Shown here piece by piece: positions 8,617 through 17,605 of a stretch of DNA of 20,336 nt (positions are counted from its first letter, which is position 1; each line of letters starts with the position of its first letter). The DNA is from Gracilariopsis chorda (Eukaryota > Rhodophyta > Florideophyceae > Gracilariales > Gracilariaceae), in the NCBI GenBank assembly GCA_003194525.1, contig NBIV01000966.1, forward strand, positions 1 to 20,336, given 5' to 3'. The notes below the pieces were generated by a model that saw only the letters and a program-made list of their open reading frames with translations, made no database searches and had not been told where the DNA came from. The position numbers and the translations under genes were made by a program.

Positions 8617-10225
8617 GATCTAAGTGAACTTACCAGTACCGCTTCCGCGCGAATGAATAATGAGAGTACAATCTTCGTCATCGCTGTTTGTCTTCGCGCA
8701 CCTAAAAGTCAAGAATTTTGAAGAGGTATCTGCTGGTAGGAGAGCTTTGCTACTTGGCTCAGCTGTCTCCCTGCCATACGTCAGATCCCAGACAGACTTC
8801 ACTACAGCACTGCCGAGTTTATTGGGTAGTCCTTTTTCCCTGGCCGAGTCGAATATTTCTAATGCCTTAGTTCAAGAGTCAGTCAAACGGTAACAACCGT
8901 TGCTGGACAAATTAATACCGCACTCCATAAGCAACTATTGTAGGCGCTCGCCTATCGCATTCTTCTCTTCGTATATAATGACTATCAGCTGGGCCATCAT
9001 GGCCGCAGCAAAACAGTCTTTATCACAAACGATGTTTCTTGTGATATTATAGCCGAATGCTTCTTCATTGGCCAAATTGGGCGTCTTTCTCTCTTCTTCA
9101 AGGTCCAAGGTTACCTTGTTGATCTACATGAATCCCGTGAATGCTTCCCTGAAGACGAAACCTTTCTTTTTGCCCATACAGGCGAGAACATTGAAAGAAG
9201 CTGTTCTGGCGACGACAGCACATTGCGTAAGATCATCGTGTATGTGGTTGGTCAAGTAATCAGCCAGCAACAGTGCGATTTCATAACCAGTGAATATACA
9301 CAGCGACCTATGGGCTGAAATTTCGGCAGCCCCTAGAGACCGGCATCAGGATCATTCGCAACCACAATTGGAGCATTGCATCGTTTTGAAGTTTCAACGT
9401 CAAGGTCCAGAGCACCGTTTTCCTCTGGATTGGGAAACGGTAGCGTTGGAAAGGCTGGGTCTGGTGTATATTGTTCCTCAACCGGCACGAACGTGGAAGT
9501 TGAAAGCGTCGAAAGATTTCGGCGATTAACGGGGTGCCGACGCCGTGTCAAGCGGTTTATACCATGCGTGGAGGACTGACATCAAGCAGAAGCTTATATA
9601 AAGCAGCGGTAATCGCCGAAAAGTACTGTTCAGTAATTTGGTTATGGGGATCTGGTAGTGGTGGTAGATCATGGTCAGATATGGCGTACTTGTTTTACAA
9701 GGGCGTGAGCAGTGTTTGACAGGTTGCTCTACACATCAGGTCGAATTTGAATGCCGTCGCTCCAGAAAACTTTGAGCCAGTTGTCCTGTGACGGGTTATG
9801 ACTGGCTGTAACGCACAAACTCAGCGCAGCTTGAAGGCTTCGTACTGCCAAGGCGATAGATGGCGTGGGAAACGGTCTGGAGAAAAGCTGGTCTTGCGCT
9901 CCATGGATCCTAAAAACGTCTGCAATGAGCACCGCAAACTTTGTGGAATCCGTTTTGGTGTTATGACTGACGACAAAGACGCGCGAAATAGGATTGGAGA
10001 TCCTTGCCAGCGCCTGCGCCGCAGAAAGGACTAGACAATTGAGACGGTCATATCCTGGCCCGACGGCTGCGTGTAAGCCCTCTGTACCGAATCGAAGACT
10101 GTGGGTTTGGTCGAGGGCGACAGGCAGACGGGATGGCTCCGCGGGGGAGCATAGGCAGTGGGAGAGCATTTAGTTCACTTGTTGACGTGTTGTCGGATCC
10201 GGATCCATGGCGATTCGGTCGCGGC
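8617..10225 (-). pseudogene. PGM2: Broken phosphoglucomutase-2/phosphopentomutase gene
   Basis: The family interconverts ribose-1-P/ribose-5-P and glucose-1-P/glucose-6-P through a phosphoserine. On the minus strand the blocks run in order: DPDPTTRQQVN, a stop at 10170-10172, LRFGTEGLHAAVGPGYDR, then TASHNPSQDNWLKVFW with the catalytic Ser retained. Next come HGVGTPLIAEIFRRF (about 9548-9500), FVPVEEQYTPDPAFPTL, VVANDPDAGL, GYEIALLLADYLTNHI (about 9285-9238), VARTASFNVL, a REAFTGFM-stop-I block, NEEAFGYNI, CDKDCFAAAMMAQLI, and finally LTFRCAKTNSDDEDCTLII with SRGSGTG (about 8715-8630). The family metal loop DPDADR has become DPDAGL, the GFKW motif ends in a stop, and at least three shifts are needed. 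The region covers almost the full family length without introns. A frame open upstream to 10532 is continuous with it but shows no recognised domain. Confidence 0.82.
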
Positions 10226-10532
10226 CCAGTGCGCATATTGCGGGAGGGACTAGGGTCGCTCTTGTGCCAGGGTGGCTACAGCGCATTGCAAGGGAGAGGG
10301 CGGTGGCACAGGCGGTTGTGAAGACGGCGGTAAGGAAGGCGGCGAGCGGGGAGTAGGACTCCGTCTGTGCCTCATCAGGCTGAGGGTGTGGCGAGGAATA
10401 GAGACACGGAGGGTCACCGAATTCAGATTTGCCCATGACGCTCTGGGTAGGTAAAGGTGAAGACGGCGGTGGTGATGCTAGCGCAGCGGACGGCGTGCTG
10501 CTGGTGAGCTGCGCGTCCGATGCATCTTCCAA
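10226..10532 (-). other. Open frame continuous with the PGM2 pseudogene, no recognised domain
   Basis: An open minus-strand frame starts with ATG at 10532 and runs into the DPDPTTRQQVN block of the PGM2 relic. Its product is Pro/Ser-rich, with a hydrophobic stretch (PLAAFLTAVFTTACATALSL). It may be an N-terminal extension or targeting region of the dead gene, or chance open sequence. Confidence 0.3.
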
Positions 10533-10589
10533 GAAGATTCTTTTGTTGAGCGCGACGTGCTGAGATTTTGTTGTGCAACCGCGCCCACC

Positions 10590-10848
10590 TGTCCACGTGG
10601 CGGGAAACGTGGTGCCATCGCAACAGTAGCCTGCACCGCACCTCAGGCCACGTCACACGCGCGTTGTATGGAAGAAGATACACAGCTGACGAGCGCGCTA
10701 GCACAGCAACCTCGTCCGCGCGACCCGCAACCGCTTTCTGGAACTGACCTTCACTTCTGTTCTCGTCACTCTACAAGCGCACTCCCTTTTCCTTTTTTCT
10801 CCCTCCTGCCCCCTCTCTCCACACCAAACGCAACTTACCGTCGTCGCC
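10590..10848 (+). promoter_or_regulatory. Candidate promoter and leader of the 10849 gene
   Basis: CACGTG (10594-10599), a G-box/E-box, runs directly into GGCGGGAAA (10599-10607), an E2F-type site. From about 10785 to 10825 the strand is strongly pyrimidine-rich (CCCTTTTCCTTTTTTCTCCC and CCCCCTCTCTCC). The start context is CGTCGCCATGTCC. The arrangement resembles a promoter followed by a pyrimidine-rich initiator or leader. No TATA box is evident. Confidence 0.35.
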
Positions 10849-11253
10849 ATGTCCGACGCCGTCAATGCCGCTTTCGAGCGTTGCGAACATCTTCGTCAAC
10901 AATGGGAAAATCTCAAATGTGACATGCTTGCTATAGAACCTTCAAATCCCAACGCCGCGCAAAGGAGGGACCGCCTTCGCAGCCAAATGGATCAAATCAT
11001 GAATCAAATGACTTCAGTTCTCAATGAAACAAAACGACTCGTTCCTCCAAACCACGCTGAGCCACACGACGAGCCCATTGTTGAAGCGCGTCCGGTTCAG
11101 TATTCTGCTCATCACAAACACATCATTCATATTACATACGGTCCTTCCGAAGGTTCAGATGATTCTCACTCTGATTATGTTGATACCGACCCGCCAAAAC
11201 CACACTCGCCACAACCGCCTCCAAGACCGGTTGCACCCCCGCTTCGGACTTAA
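10849..11253 (+). CDS. Hypothetical coiled-coil, Pro-rich protein (134 residues)
   Basis: This is an uninterrupted frame from ATG (context GTCGCCATGTCC) to TAA at 11251. Residues 1 to about 65 are predicted-looking helix with regular hydrophobic spacing and many Arg, Gln and Asn (RCEHLRQQWENLKCDM, RRDRLRSQMDQIMNQM), consistent with a coiled coil. Residues 95 to 134 are acidic then Pro-rich (GSDDSHSDYVDTDPPKP, PQPPPRP). I see no signal peptide, membrane segment or catalytic motif, and I do not recognise the family. The codon-rich frame, good start context and upstream pyrimidine tract make it more gene-like than the neighbouring relics. It could also be the surviving first exon of a longer gene, because coding-like fragments continue to about 12060. 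Confidence 0.45.
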   Translation: MSDAVNAAFERCEHLRQQWENLKCDMLAIEPSNPNAAQRRDRLRSQMDQIMNQMTSVLNETKRLVPPNHAEPHDEPIVEARPVQYSAHHKHIIHITYGPSEGSDDSHSDYVDTDPPKPHSPQPPPRPVAPPLRT

Positions 11254-12060
11254 TCCCCGCCCACGTCCCCCATGACAAATATTGAGCTTGGTTGCTCTCC
11301 CGAACATCAAAAGGTGGCCATTGAAGCCATGCGAGCATCTTTGGCAGCCCTTTTTTGCGGATCACAAAGGAATAACGTTACCGCCTCGTGTAACAGCAAA
11401 TGGGCCTGAAACACGAATATCAACGTTTAAATCGAAAGCCAGAACGCGCTTCCGCGGATGAACAGCTTGAGATCGCCTCCAATCTTTCACTACTCTCACC
11501 CATTCTGGCAGATACTCCGAACATGCCCACACCATGTACTCGTACGAAGGAAGCTGCGCATCGAAACTCTTTTGATAAGGGGCATGAATTGAAGAGTCCC
11601 GCCCAACAACCGAAGGGAAAGGTCCCAGAGCCTGGTGCTCTATTGGTTTGTTCTCCCGTCACGGAATATGACAGTACTGGTCCAACCGGTAACTTGGAAG
11701 AAATGTTAGCGCATCTGCGATATATCAAACCCACCCATGCGAAGAGAAAGAAGGATTAGGTTGTCTTTGAGGCTGGTGTCGCTTCCTCCTTCAAGGCTTT
11801 TCGATACATCGTTTTTTATGTCGCAGCCGCTGCTTTCAGTTTCAGCGCGGCGAACTCTAAGAATGATTCGGAGTCTTCTCACGTTAAGTAAAAGGCAAGA
11901 ACTGTACAGAGTGCGTAGGATCTGTTCTCAGAAACTCATGTCCGTATTCATGAACAAGGTAAAAACATGGAAAGAACTACCCGACGAGCAGAACAAATGG
12001 CCGACGATGCATATGATATGTTAGCCGCTGCTGACGCGCTAAATCAACGACATAAGGGTG
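11254..12060 (+). other. Coding-like fragments, possibly a decayed SNARE-type or coiled-coil gene
   Basis: Open pieces in different frames follow the 10849 ORF. They include CSPEHQKVAIEAMRASLAA (about 11293), a 119-residue frame at 11400-11759 ending at TAG, its continuation after that stop, and at about 11938-12055 the amphipathic helix IHEQGKNMERTTRRAEQMAD followed by DAYDMLAAADALNQRHK. The helix has the look of a SNARE motif (hEqG..m.RT). The family cannot be fixed, and no C-terminal membrane anchor is clear. Frames are broken, so if it was a gene it is probably dead or heavily spliced. Confidence 0.25.
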
Positions 12061-13309
12061 GGTTCTTCTCATAGCTTTGAAGGGTTTTGAAGCTTTTGAG
12101 CACTTTGTTGTATTATAAGCCTGGTTTAATAACAGTTTGTTCTTGCACTCGATCATCACTCTTACTACTAATGTTATGATTTGGGGTATGTGAACAGATT
12201 TACGCACAGAGGGGCAGAAGTTGCAAATCCGATATCCTCATTGCAGCTCCATGCCACGCTGCATTTTACTGAGAGCGGTAGCTGTCTCTTTCACGATTCG
12301 TAAAGGGAAAGGGGGTGATCCTGCATTTCTGTCTTTCTACTTGGTGTATGCGTAGTATTGGAACCCGATCTTTTCGTAACCTCAAAAGTACTGGGAGTCA
12401 TTGAACGCACATTGCAAAAACGAACAGCTGCGTATTGCTGTGGCAGAAGTTATGTTAGACTCCTTAACCTCCCTCACGTTGTTTCTCAATTTGCTTTCCA
12501 CCGGTCCCATGCTTCTATCATAGTTGTGCTAGACTTCACTTAAGATGTACAATTTGTTCTTGCTGAACATGATGACAGGTACGGAGCAAAAATTGTTTAC
12601 GAAAGGCACCTGATCTCGCTAATGTACCAAAGCTGCAAAAATTTCCAAACTACATCGCCACTTCACACAAACCGCTGCACTAACTACAAGTTATAACATA
12701 GTATGTTTCTATAGAAAGAACAAAAGTACGAGAAGAATTGAAGAGATTGATCCCGCCCAACAAAACTCTGTGCAGCCGAAAAGAGGGCACTGAGTCCCGA
12801 GGCTGAAAAAGGAAATATACACTGCACGGTATAATTACCGATTCGAACCCTCAAATCGTTCCATAGATGAGTATGGGTGAAACTTTCGTTCTGTTCTTGT
12901 GCTAGGTATGAAGTTGGTAAGATTAAGTGCAGGAGGGTTGAGTGGAGCGGAAACTGCGTAAACCTCGTCGTATGGGCATTGGGCGGGTCTGGAGAGTACG
13001 AAATTCCTAGTGTGAAGAATCTCATACCAGCTTGAGATGTTTGGGACGTAGTCCGACTTAGAACGGCACTTGACTGACGTGATAACGAATTGACAGCTTG
13101 CCAGAACCGCAACACGAGAAGGGTTGAACAGAGGTCCAGCTGGAGCCCGCCTTCCATGACAGGACGCCAAACCAAGGCGAAATCCATTGGAAAGTTGTGT
13201 GAGCAAGAGGCGAAATAGCATGCGGGATAGAAGATGTATTTGGAATCGCGAATGCTTAGGACCCATACGGGATAGAAGCAGCAAAATTTGATTCCAAATT
13301 CTACGAACT
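12061..13309. other. Long stretch with no recognised gene
   Basis: Two overlapping minus-strand open frames of about 200 codons (12684-13313 and 12835-13446) are present. Their products are rich in Phe, Cys, Ser and Leu, show no motifs and lack a matching family. They extend into the 3' flank of the RRM pseudogene and may contain its decayed low-complexity tail. I would not call either a gene. Confidence 0.4.
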
Positions 13310-13880
13310 TCATGACATATGACTCTGTTGCTTTTGAGAGGATACATGTAATGAAGAGGTGGATGAATGAGTAGAAGAAAAGGGCAGTAGAGCAGCTGCT
13401 GCCTCGCGTCCAAGACGTGCGTCAAGCGCTTGTTTCGGCTCCGCACGCTTTACCTTGACGTGTTTATGCATGATTTCGTGGTCTACATCCACCACTTTGT
13501 GGAATGTTAGTTCGGATGTAAACGTGACAAAGCCAAAGCCCCTCGAGTTATCAGTCTGATGGCCGTACATGACCTGACATTCTGCGATATCACCGAAGCG
13601 AATAAAGTGGGCATGCAGATCGAAACGTCTGCTTCGCGACATGTGGTGGGTAAACTACCGATGAAGAATTTCTTTGTGGCACGCCAGGCATTGCTACATG
13701 ACGGAGGCACCCATTCCGAACGCGGCACAACTATCTTTGCCTCGAACACTCGGCCGTATAAGTCGGGAAATTCTGCGGCGACTCGCCCGGCAACAAGCTC
13801 ATTGGCCGCAGTGGCCGTACCGAATTGACGAAATCTTTGGAATGGGATGGTCACGCGACAGCTGGTTGCGCACTTCAAAC
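13310..13880 (-). pseudogene. Broken two-RRM hnRNP-type RNA-binding protein gene
   Basis: RRM proteins of the hnRNP A/B, DAZAP1 or Musashi type bind single-stranded RNA. On the minus strand the end of a first RRM is suggested by LYGRVFEAKIVVPRSE, followed by a short linker. The second RRM is almost complete: RNP2 as KKFFIGSLP (about 13680-13654), then DLHAHFIRFGDI, RNP1 as SRGFGFVTF (about 13550-13522), and KHVKVKRAEPKQ after strand 4, the typical VKRAEP ending. A frameshift near 13620 (GACGTTTCGATCTG) splits RNP2 from the rest of the domain, with two or three extra residues at the junction. The start of RRM1 is missing. The C-terminal tail is Ser/Ala-rich and stops at 13310. The split makes a working protein unlikely. 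Confidence 0.75.
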
Positions 13881-14109
13881 AGGAACAATCTCTATTGCTG
13901 GATATAAAGCGCTGTACATAATCATTAGTTCAGCGAAAAAAGGTGCACGTAAATTCATTTTCTCGAAACAATATATTACAGGCAGCGACGCATGTTTGCA
14001 TGTATTACACGTTTGGGTCCCGTCACAATGTATGGGACACGATCCATTGTCCTCAACAATGTCAATGATAGCTTTGCTGCCCGGCTTGCACCTCACCTGT
14101 ACAGTACCA
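13881..14109. other. Spacer between RRM and MTR4 pseudogenes
   Basis: A 73-residue minus-strand frame (13875-14096) does not match the part of MTR4 expected after its motif VI, so the helicase relic appears to end near 14110. Nothing else is recognised. Confidence 0.35.
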
Positions 14110-15340
14110 CTTCAGCAATGGTCTCTTCTTCCAACCTTGGAGAATGCAGTGCTGATTCCTCTTTATCAATACCTCGACGATCGGCCCGGCCACTCATTTG
14201 CATCTATTCGCCTCCGGCAGGCTTTCTGAACTGTAACCCGTCAAGCGGCCTGATACTGGTAAACAGCACTGTTTTGGCTGGCACGTTTAGTCCCATCTCA
14301 AAAGTCTCTGTCGCGAAAAGACATTTCAATAGCCCTTACTGAAATAGATTTCAAGAACCTCATTTACAACGGGAAGGAATCCTGAATGATGGATGTCAAT
14401 TTCGAGATCCAGCAGTTGAAAAATGGGTGTGGTCCGGAGCAAATCCTGATCCTCGTCGTGCAGAGATGCTACTGCATTTTGAGATGCTCGCGCTATGTTC
14501 GTTTGATATTCAAATGGCCAATCTATTCCGAGTATTCACGTGCGTTTGGAATCGTAGCGCTCAGGAGTACAAATCTGACAGTTTGCGGAACAAGGATGAT
14601 TGATTCCTCCCACATGACCCCTCTTTTTTTGTCCCGCATATAGTGAACTGCATCAAAAATAACTCAAGAGACCTCACGTAAAACTTAAATTACTCTGTAG
14701 AGCATGCTTCTGAGAGTTTTGGTAGTCATTACACGACAAGAGGTATTCTTGTTATCGTTGCATCCCCGGTCATCAGTCTAACATCACTAAATTCTGCTTC
14801 AAGTTCTCGATATTTTGATTGCTGAGGGCTTTGATTGGCGACGTATACCTTACCCTTTGGTTGTCTCTTCGTGCCATCGTATTCCGTTATCGCTGCCTTC
14901 AATACGTTCGTGTGTGCTGCAACCAGAATGCTCTCGTTCCGCTCTACCCCTTTTACAATTTCCCGCTCAAATGAAATCAGTGAAAGGGAATACTGCTTCG
15001 CCGGTTTCTCTGGCATCTTAAGCTCAGAAATGTTGTATTCTTTTTTGCAGTCTCCGGGAAGGAAAATGCCATGCTTACATGATGTTTTTAGCATTGGCGG
15101 AGATTGCCCAAGCTTGTCGGGCAGAACAGACGATCCTGTTGTTCCCGTCGATTCCACACGAGATGTTATACAACGTGGCATTGAATTAGTAGAGGGAAGT
15201 TTTGAAGACACCAATGCTGGCTCTTGTTCTTCACATATGTGAACATCATTGCTCGAGTCCTTATCTGCAAGCCTTGGTTTCTTCGAAACAACATGGGGAT
15301 TGGCCCCGTTTAAACCTGTGCTATCTCTCTTATTTGACAT
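14110..15340 (-). pseudogene. MTR4: Broken MTR4/SKI2-like exosome RNA helicase gene
   Basis: MTR4 is the DExH helicase that feeds RNA to the nuclear exosome. A continuous frame from 15340 to 14729 starts with ATG and a Ser/Lys-rich N-terminus. It then reads EKPAKQYSLSLISFERE, ILVAAHTNVLKAA where the Walker A AHTSAGKT should be, and KYRELEAEFSDVRLMTGDA. After a shift near 14740 come SCRVMTTKTLRSML, then [20 protein letters not shown] (DEVH box now DAVH) and [14 protein letters not shown] (motif III intact) followed by a stop where the family has Trp. The reading then jumps, with a missing segment, to [36 protein letters not shown] and MQMSGRADRRGID (motif VI, about 14200-14160). Lost Walker A residues, lost box II Glu, at least four shifts, three or more stops and an internal deletion show an old dead copy. 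The C-terminal arch and ratchet domains are absent. Confidence 0.88.
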
Positions 15341-15840
15341 AATTGGGGCGAAAGATGTGTTCTTAGGTTATCAATGGATGCCGATTGCACCACGCGAAGT
15401 ATTGCTCTTCCCAGAATTCTCATCTTTGCTTCCCTATCGGCTGGCACCCGCTATATGCTCTACGGGTAGAATAAATTGAGTAGTAGGATTCGGCGGTAAC
15501 CACGAGCGCGAGGTGGTTGGACCTCAAGCTATCTCGTAAAGTTAAGTTTGTTGAGCTTGTGCTCGTGCACTCCTCTCCTCTACAACTACTTGCAGTATGA
15601 GGAACTCTTACGCTGTACGGAAAAGGGCCCCTACAGGATGCTAGGGACATAACAATAACCTCCAGCTTCGCAAGAAAGTGCTCACAAAAGCAACGAGGAA
15701 GTGCCGCAACAATTGCAGGTTCAAACTTTTGGAACTTAGGAAGATCTGAACGTCTGTTCACATCAACCGCGGATCAACCCTGCGGCTGTAGCCCCACTGT
15801 CATATCTCCAGTGCTATTGCACTGCACAACAGTTGCAATG
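15341..15840. other. Spacer between MTR4 pseudogene and retrotransposon
   Basis: Only short, motif-free open frames were found (such as 15420-15761 on the minus strand). A promoter or leader for the former MTR4 gene would be expected near 15340-15500. No clear element is visible. Confidence 0.35.
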
Positions 15841-15847
15841 ATTCAAT

Positions 15848-15890
15848 TAAAAAAAAAAGACAAAAAAACCTCTCTCTCTCTCTTTTACGG
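15848..15890. repeat. A-rich tract plus (CT)n microsatellite
   Basis: AAAAAAAAAAGACAAAAAAA is followed by CCTCTCTCTCTCTC on the plus strand, about 10-50 bases beyond the retrotransposon ORF2 stop. Read on the element's strand it is (GA)n followed by a T-rich run, which is not a poly(A) tail. It probably marks the 3' end of the insertion, with a GA-repeat tail abutting a T-rich target. Confidence 0.7.
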
Positions 15891-15900
15891 GTACACCAGT

Positions 15901-16221
15901 CTAATTCCTACATAGTGTAGATCGCTTCATGTGAAAAAAGCGTTCTCTCGCTAGGAAGACCAGCATACATTCCGGCCACTTTTTGATGATTTCTCCAACA
16001 TCCATCCCGTGTCTTTCTCGCATACTTGGCAGGCAGGTTCGGCGAGACCTTGTTCGCAAAGGACACCTTAGAACAAAGTGGTCCACATCATTCAGTACTC
16101 CCGGTCGGCAAGTACACACGATTCTTCGCTTGTACAAGTGCGTTCCGAGCGGGTGCAAAAGAGGTGTATGGCCTACTGCAAACTGCGACAATGTAACTTC
16201 CGCTTCTCTTTGTGATACCAC
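15901..16221 (-). other. C-terminal finger region of ORF2
   Basis: After the last frame change the product reads EVTLSQFAVGHTPLLHPLG, then CTCRPGVLNDVDHFVLRCP. This matches the post-RNase H module of many LINEs (LrtGhtpL...C..C...e...H.l..CP) thought to bind nucleic acid. The Cys, Cys, His and Cys ligands are all present, although the first pair is CxC rather than CxxC. The protein ends at TAG 15903-15901. Confidence 0.8.
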
Positions 16222-17602
16222 TTGTGTGAAGCTCCTGAGGTATAGACTGAATAATTTTCCTACATCGTGTTCGAGACTTCACTCTTCGTTTCACTTCTGC
16301 GTAGTCCACTGGCACGTTTATCTGCAAGTGCTGAGGTAGTTCCAATGATTCTTTGGCCAAACTGTCTACAAGGTCGTTGCGGTGCAAACCGCAATGGCTC
16401 GGTACCCAGACCATATCCATAGTGCATGTTTTGCCAATCTCGTACAATGTACGTGATACTTGTTGCACAGAATACGGCTGATCTCTTACAGCTCCTCGGA
16501 TACTCTCAACCACGCTCTGAGAATCCGTTATCAGCCTTATGTGTCCAGTCCACCCAGATCCTATTCTTCCCTTAACAACTTGAAGTGAGTGATATATTGC
16601 CCATGTTTCCGCATAAAACGACGTTGTCCCTATCCCTGCGGGCTCCATGCCAGTTTGGGGGGTAATTGATGCATTCCACCAGATCGCAAAAGCACTTCCC
16701 CCAACCTCGGAAATGTTGAGTACACGCCATTTAAGTTTATGTCCATCGGCATCGAGTAACTCTTGATGTTCAGCGTCTATTTCGTATCCCATTACAAATC
16801 CATCGTCATATCGTATCACTATACTCGGTGTCCGATTATGTTTGTTTTGAAAGTTGGAAACAACTTCCGCATGGGCCGTGAAGCTGTTCGGATAATCAAT
16901 CGATCCCGCGTACCATCCTTCGTCCCACTCCACAGCTGCTCGTAGCGGTTGTGCTTCTTGAAGCCACTTCGGTCGCCCCACTGAGCCATCACTCCAGATC
17001 TCGCAATCGGCCGGTGGGAGCTTTTTCAATGTTTGTAGAGCCTGGTACCGCTGATGTTCAACCGAATCTTCCTTAGTGCATGACGTGTAACAGAAGCTGA
17101 TGCCTCCTGTTTGGCCCAAGCCTAGCTCTGTTGGGAGTGGTGCTCTGTTGAGCTGCAATAAACCACACTCAGCCAATAATTGTTCTGCTGTCTTCTTGAA
17201 TGACGACCTGTTCTTGCGAATACGTGCCGAAGACTCTCTGTTAAGTGCTAAAGCAATAGGTGTTGGATCCTCTGCACGACATCGTTTCGCTTTCTCGTAT
17301 AACTGTGCTGCCTGTGCAGCCGCAATTTCTTGAAGAGAGGGTAGACTCAAAAGGTTTCTAAGTTTTCTCACTGGGGAAGATCGTGTACAGCCTGTTTGAA
17401 TTCGGGCTGCTTCATTTCGGGTTCTTTCCAATTCTTGTACTGCACAAGATAGAGCATTCGGTATGACTACGCACGCTGCATACCTTGCAATGGGTTCAAC
17501 GAAACCCATTCTAAATACGTGCATGGTCACCCAGTCTGCCCCCCACGTGGTTCCAGTTAGACACCGAAGAATGCGCGACCGTGACCTGTACCGTGCAGCC
17601 AC
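16088..17602 (-). other. ORF2 thumb and RNase H region, intact 504-codon stretch
   Basis: Residues 1-120 are the post-RT thumb or connection (GFVEPIARYAA, PSLQEIAAAQAA). RNase H follows: EIWSDGSVG (Asp205), a roughly 91-residue insertion, GGSAFAIWW, TTSFYAETWAIYHSL (Glu332), LITDSQSVV (Asp360), then WVPSHCGLHRNDLVDSLAK (His403, Asn409, Asp413). All four acidic catalytic positions and the His of the HCG loop are present. This suggests an active-type cellular-like RNase H before the frameshifts. The frame ends by a shift rather than at a natural end. Confidence 0.88.
16703..16975 (-). other. Tudor-like domain inserted in RNase H
   Basis: Residues about 210-300 of the 504-codon stretch have no counterpart in ordinary RNase H, where SDGS normally leads straight into GGAG. 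They read AAVEWDEGWYAGSIDYP, then PSIVIRYDDGFVMGYEID, then LKWRVLN. This is the pattern of Tudor/Agenet-type Royal-family domains: V.WdgGWY.G.I, h.V.YDDGd.e.., W..L. The aromatic residues expected for a methyl-lysine or methyl-arginine cage (W, Y, Y/F, Y) are available. The insertion keeps frame on both sides. The fold is inferred from motifs only. Confidence 0.6.
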
Positions 17603-17605
17603 CTT

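Noticed and set aside
8590..8629. Possible 40-base GT-AG intron near the PGM2 3' end (GTAAGTTCACTT...TTTCAG)
   Set aside because: Joining the flanks does not restore the family's TSGTEPK continuation, so the match is probably chance.
12838..12852. GGTTCGAATCGG on the minus strand, like a tRNA B-box
   Set aside because: No A-box at the right distance and no cloverleaf stems could be formed around it.
12684..13446. Two minus-strand open frames of about 200 codons
   Set aside because: They overlap each other in different frames, have no motif, and have unusual Cys/Phe/Ser-rich composition. They look like chance or shadow frames beside the RRM relic.
15848..15870. Run of A's as a LINE poly(A) tail
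   Set aside because: The element is on the minus strand, so these are T's at its 3' end and cannot be its tail.
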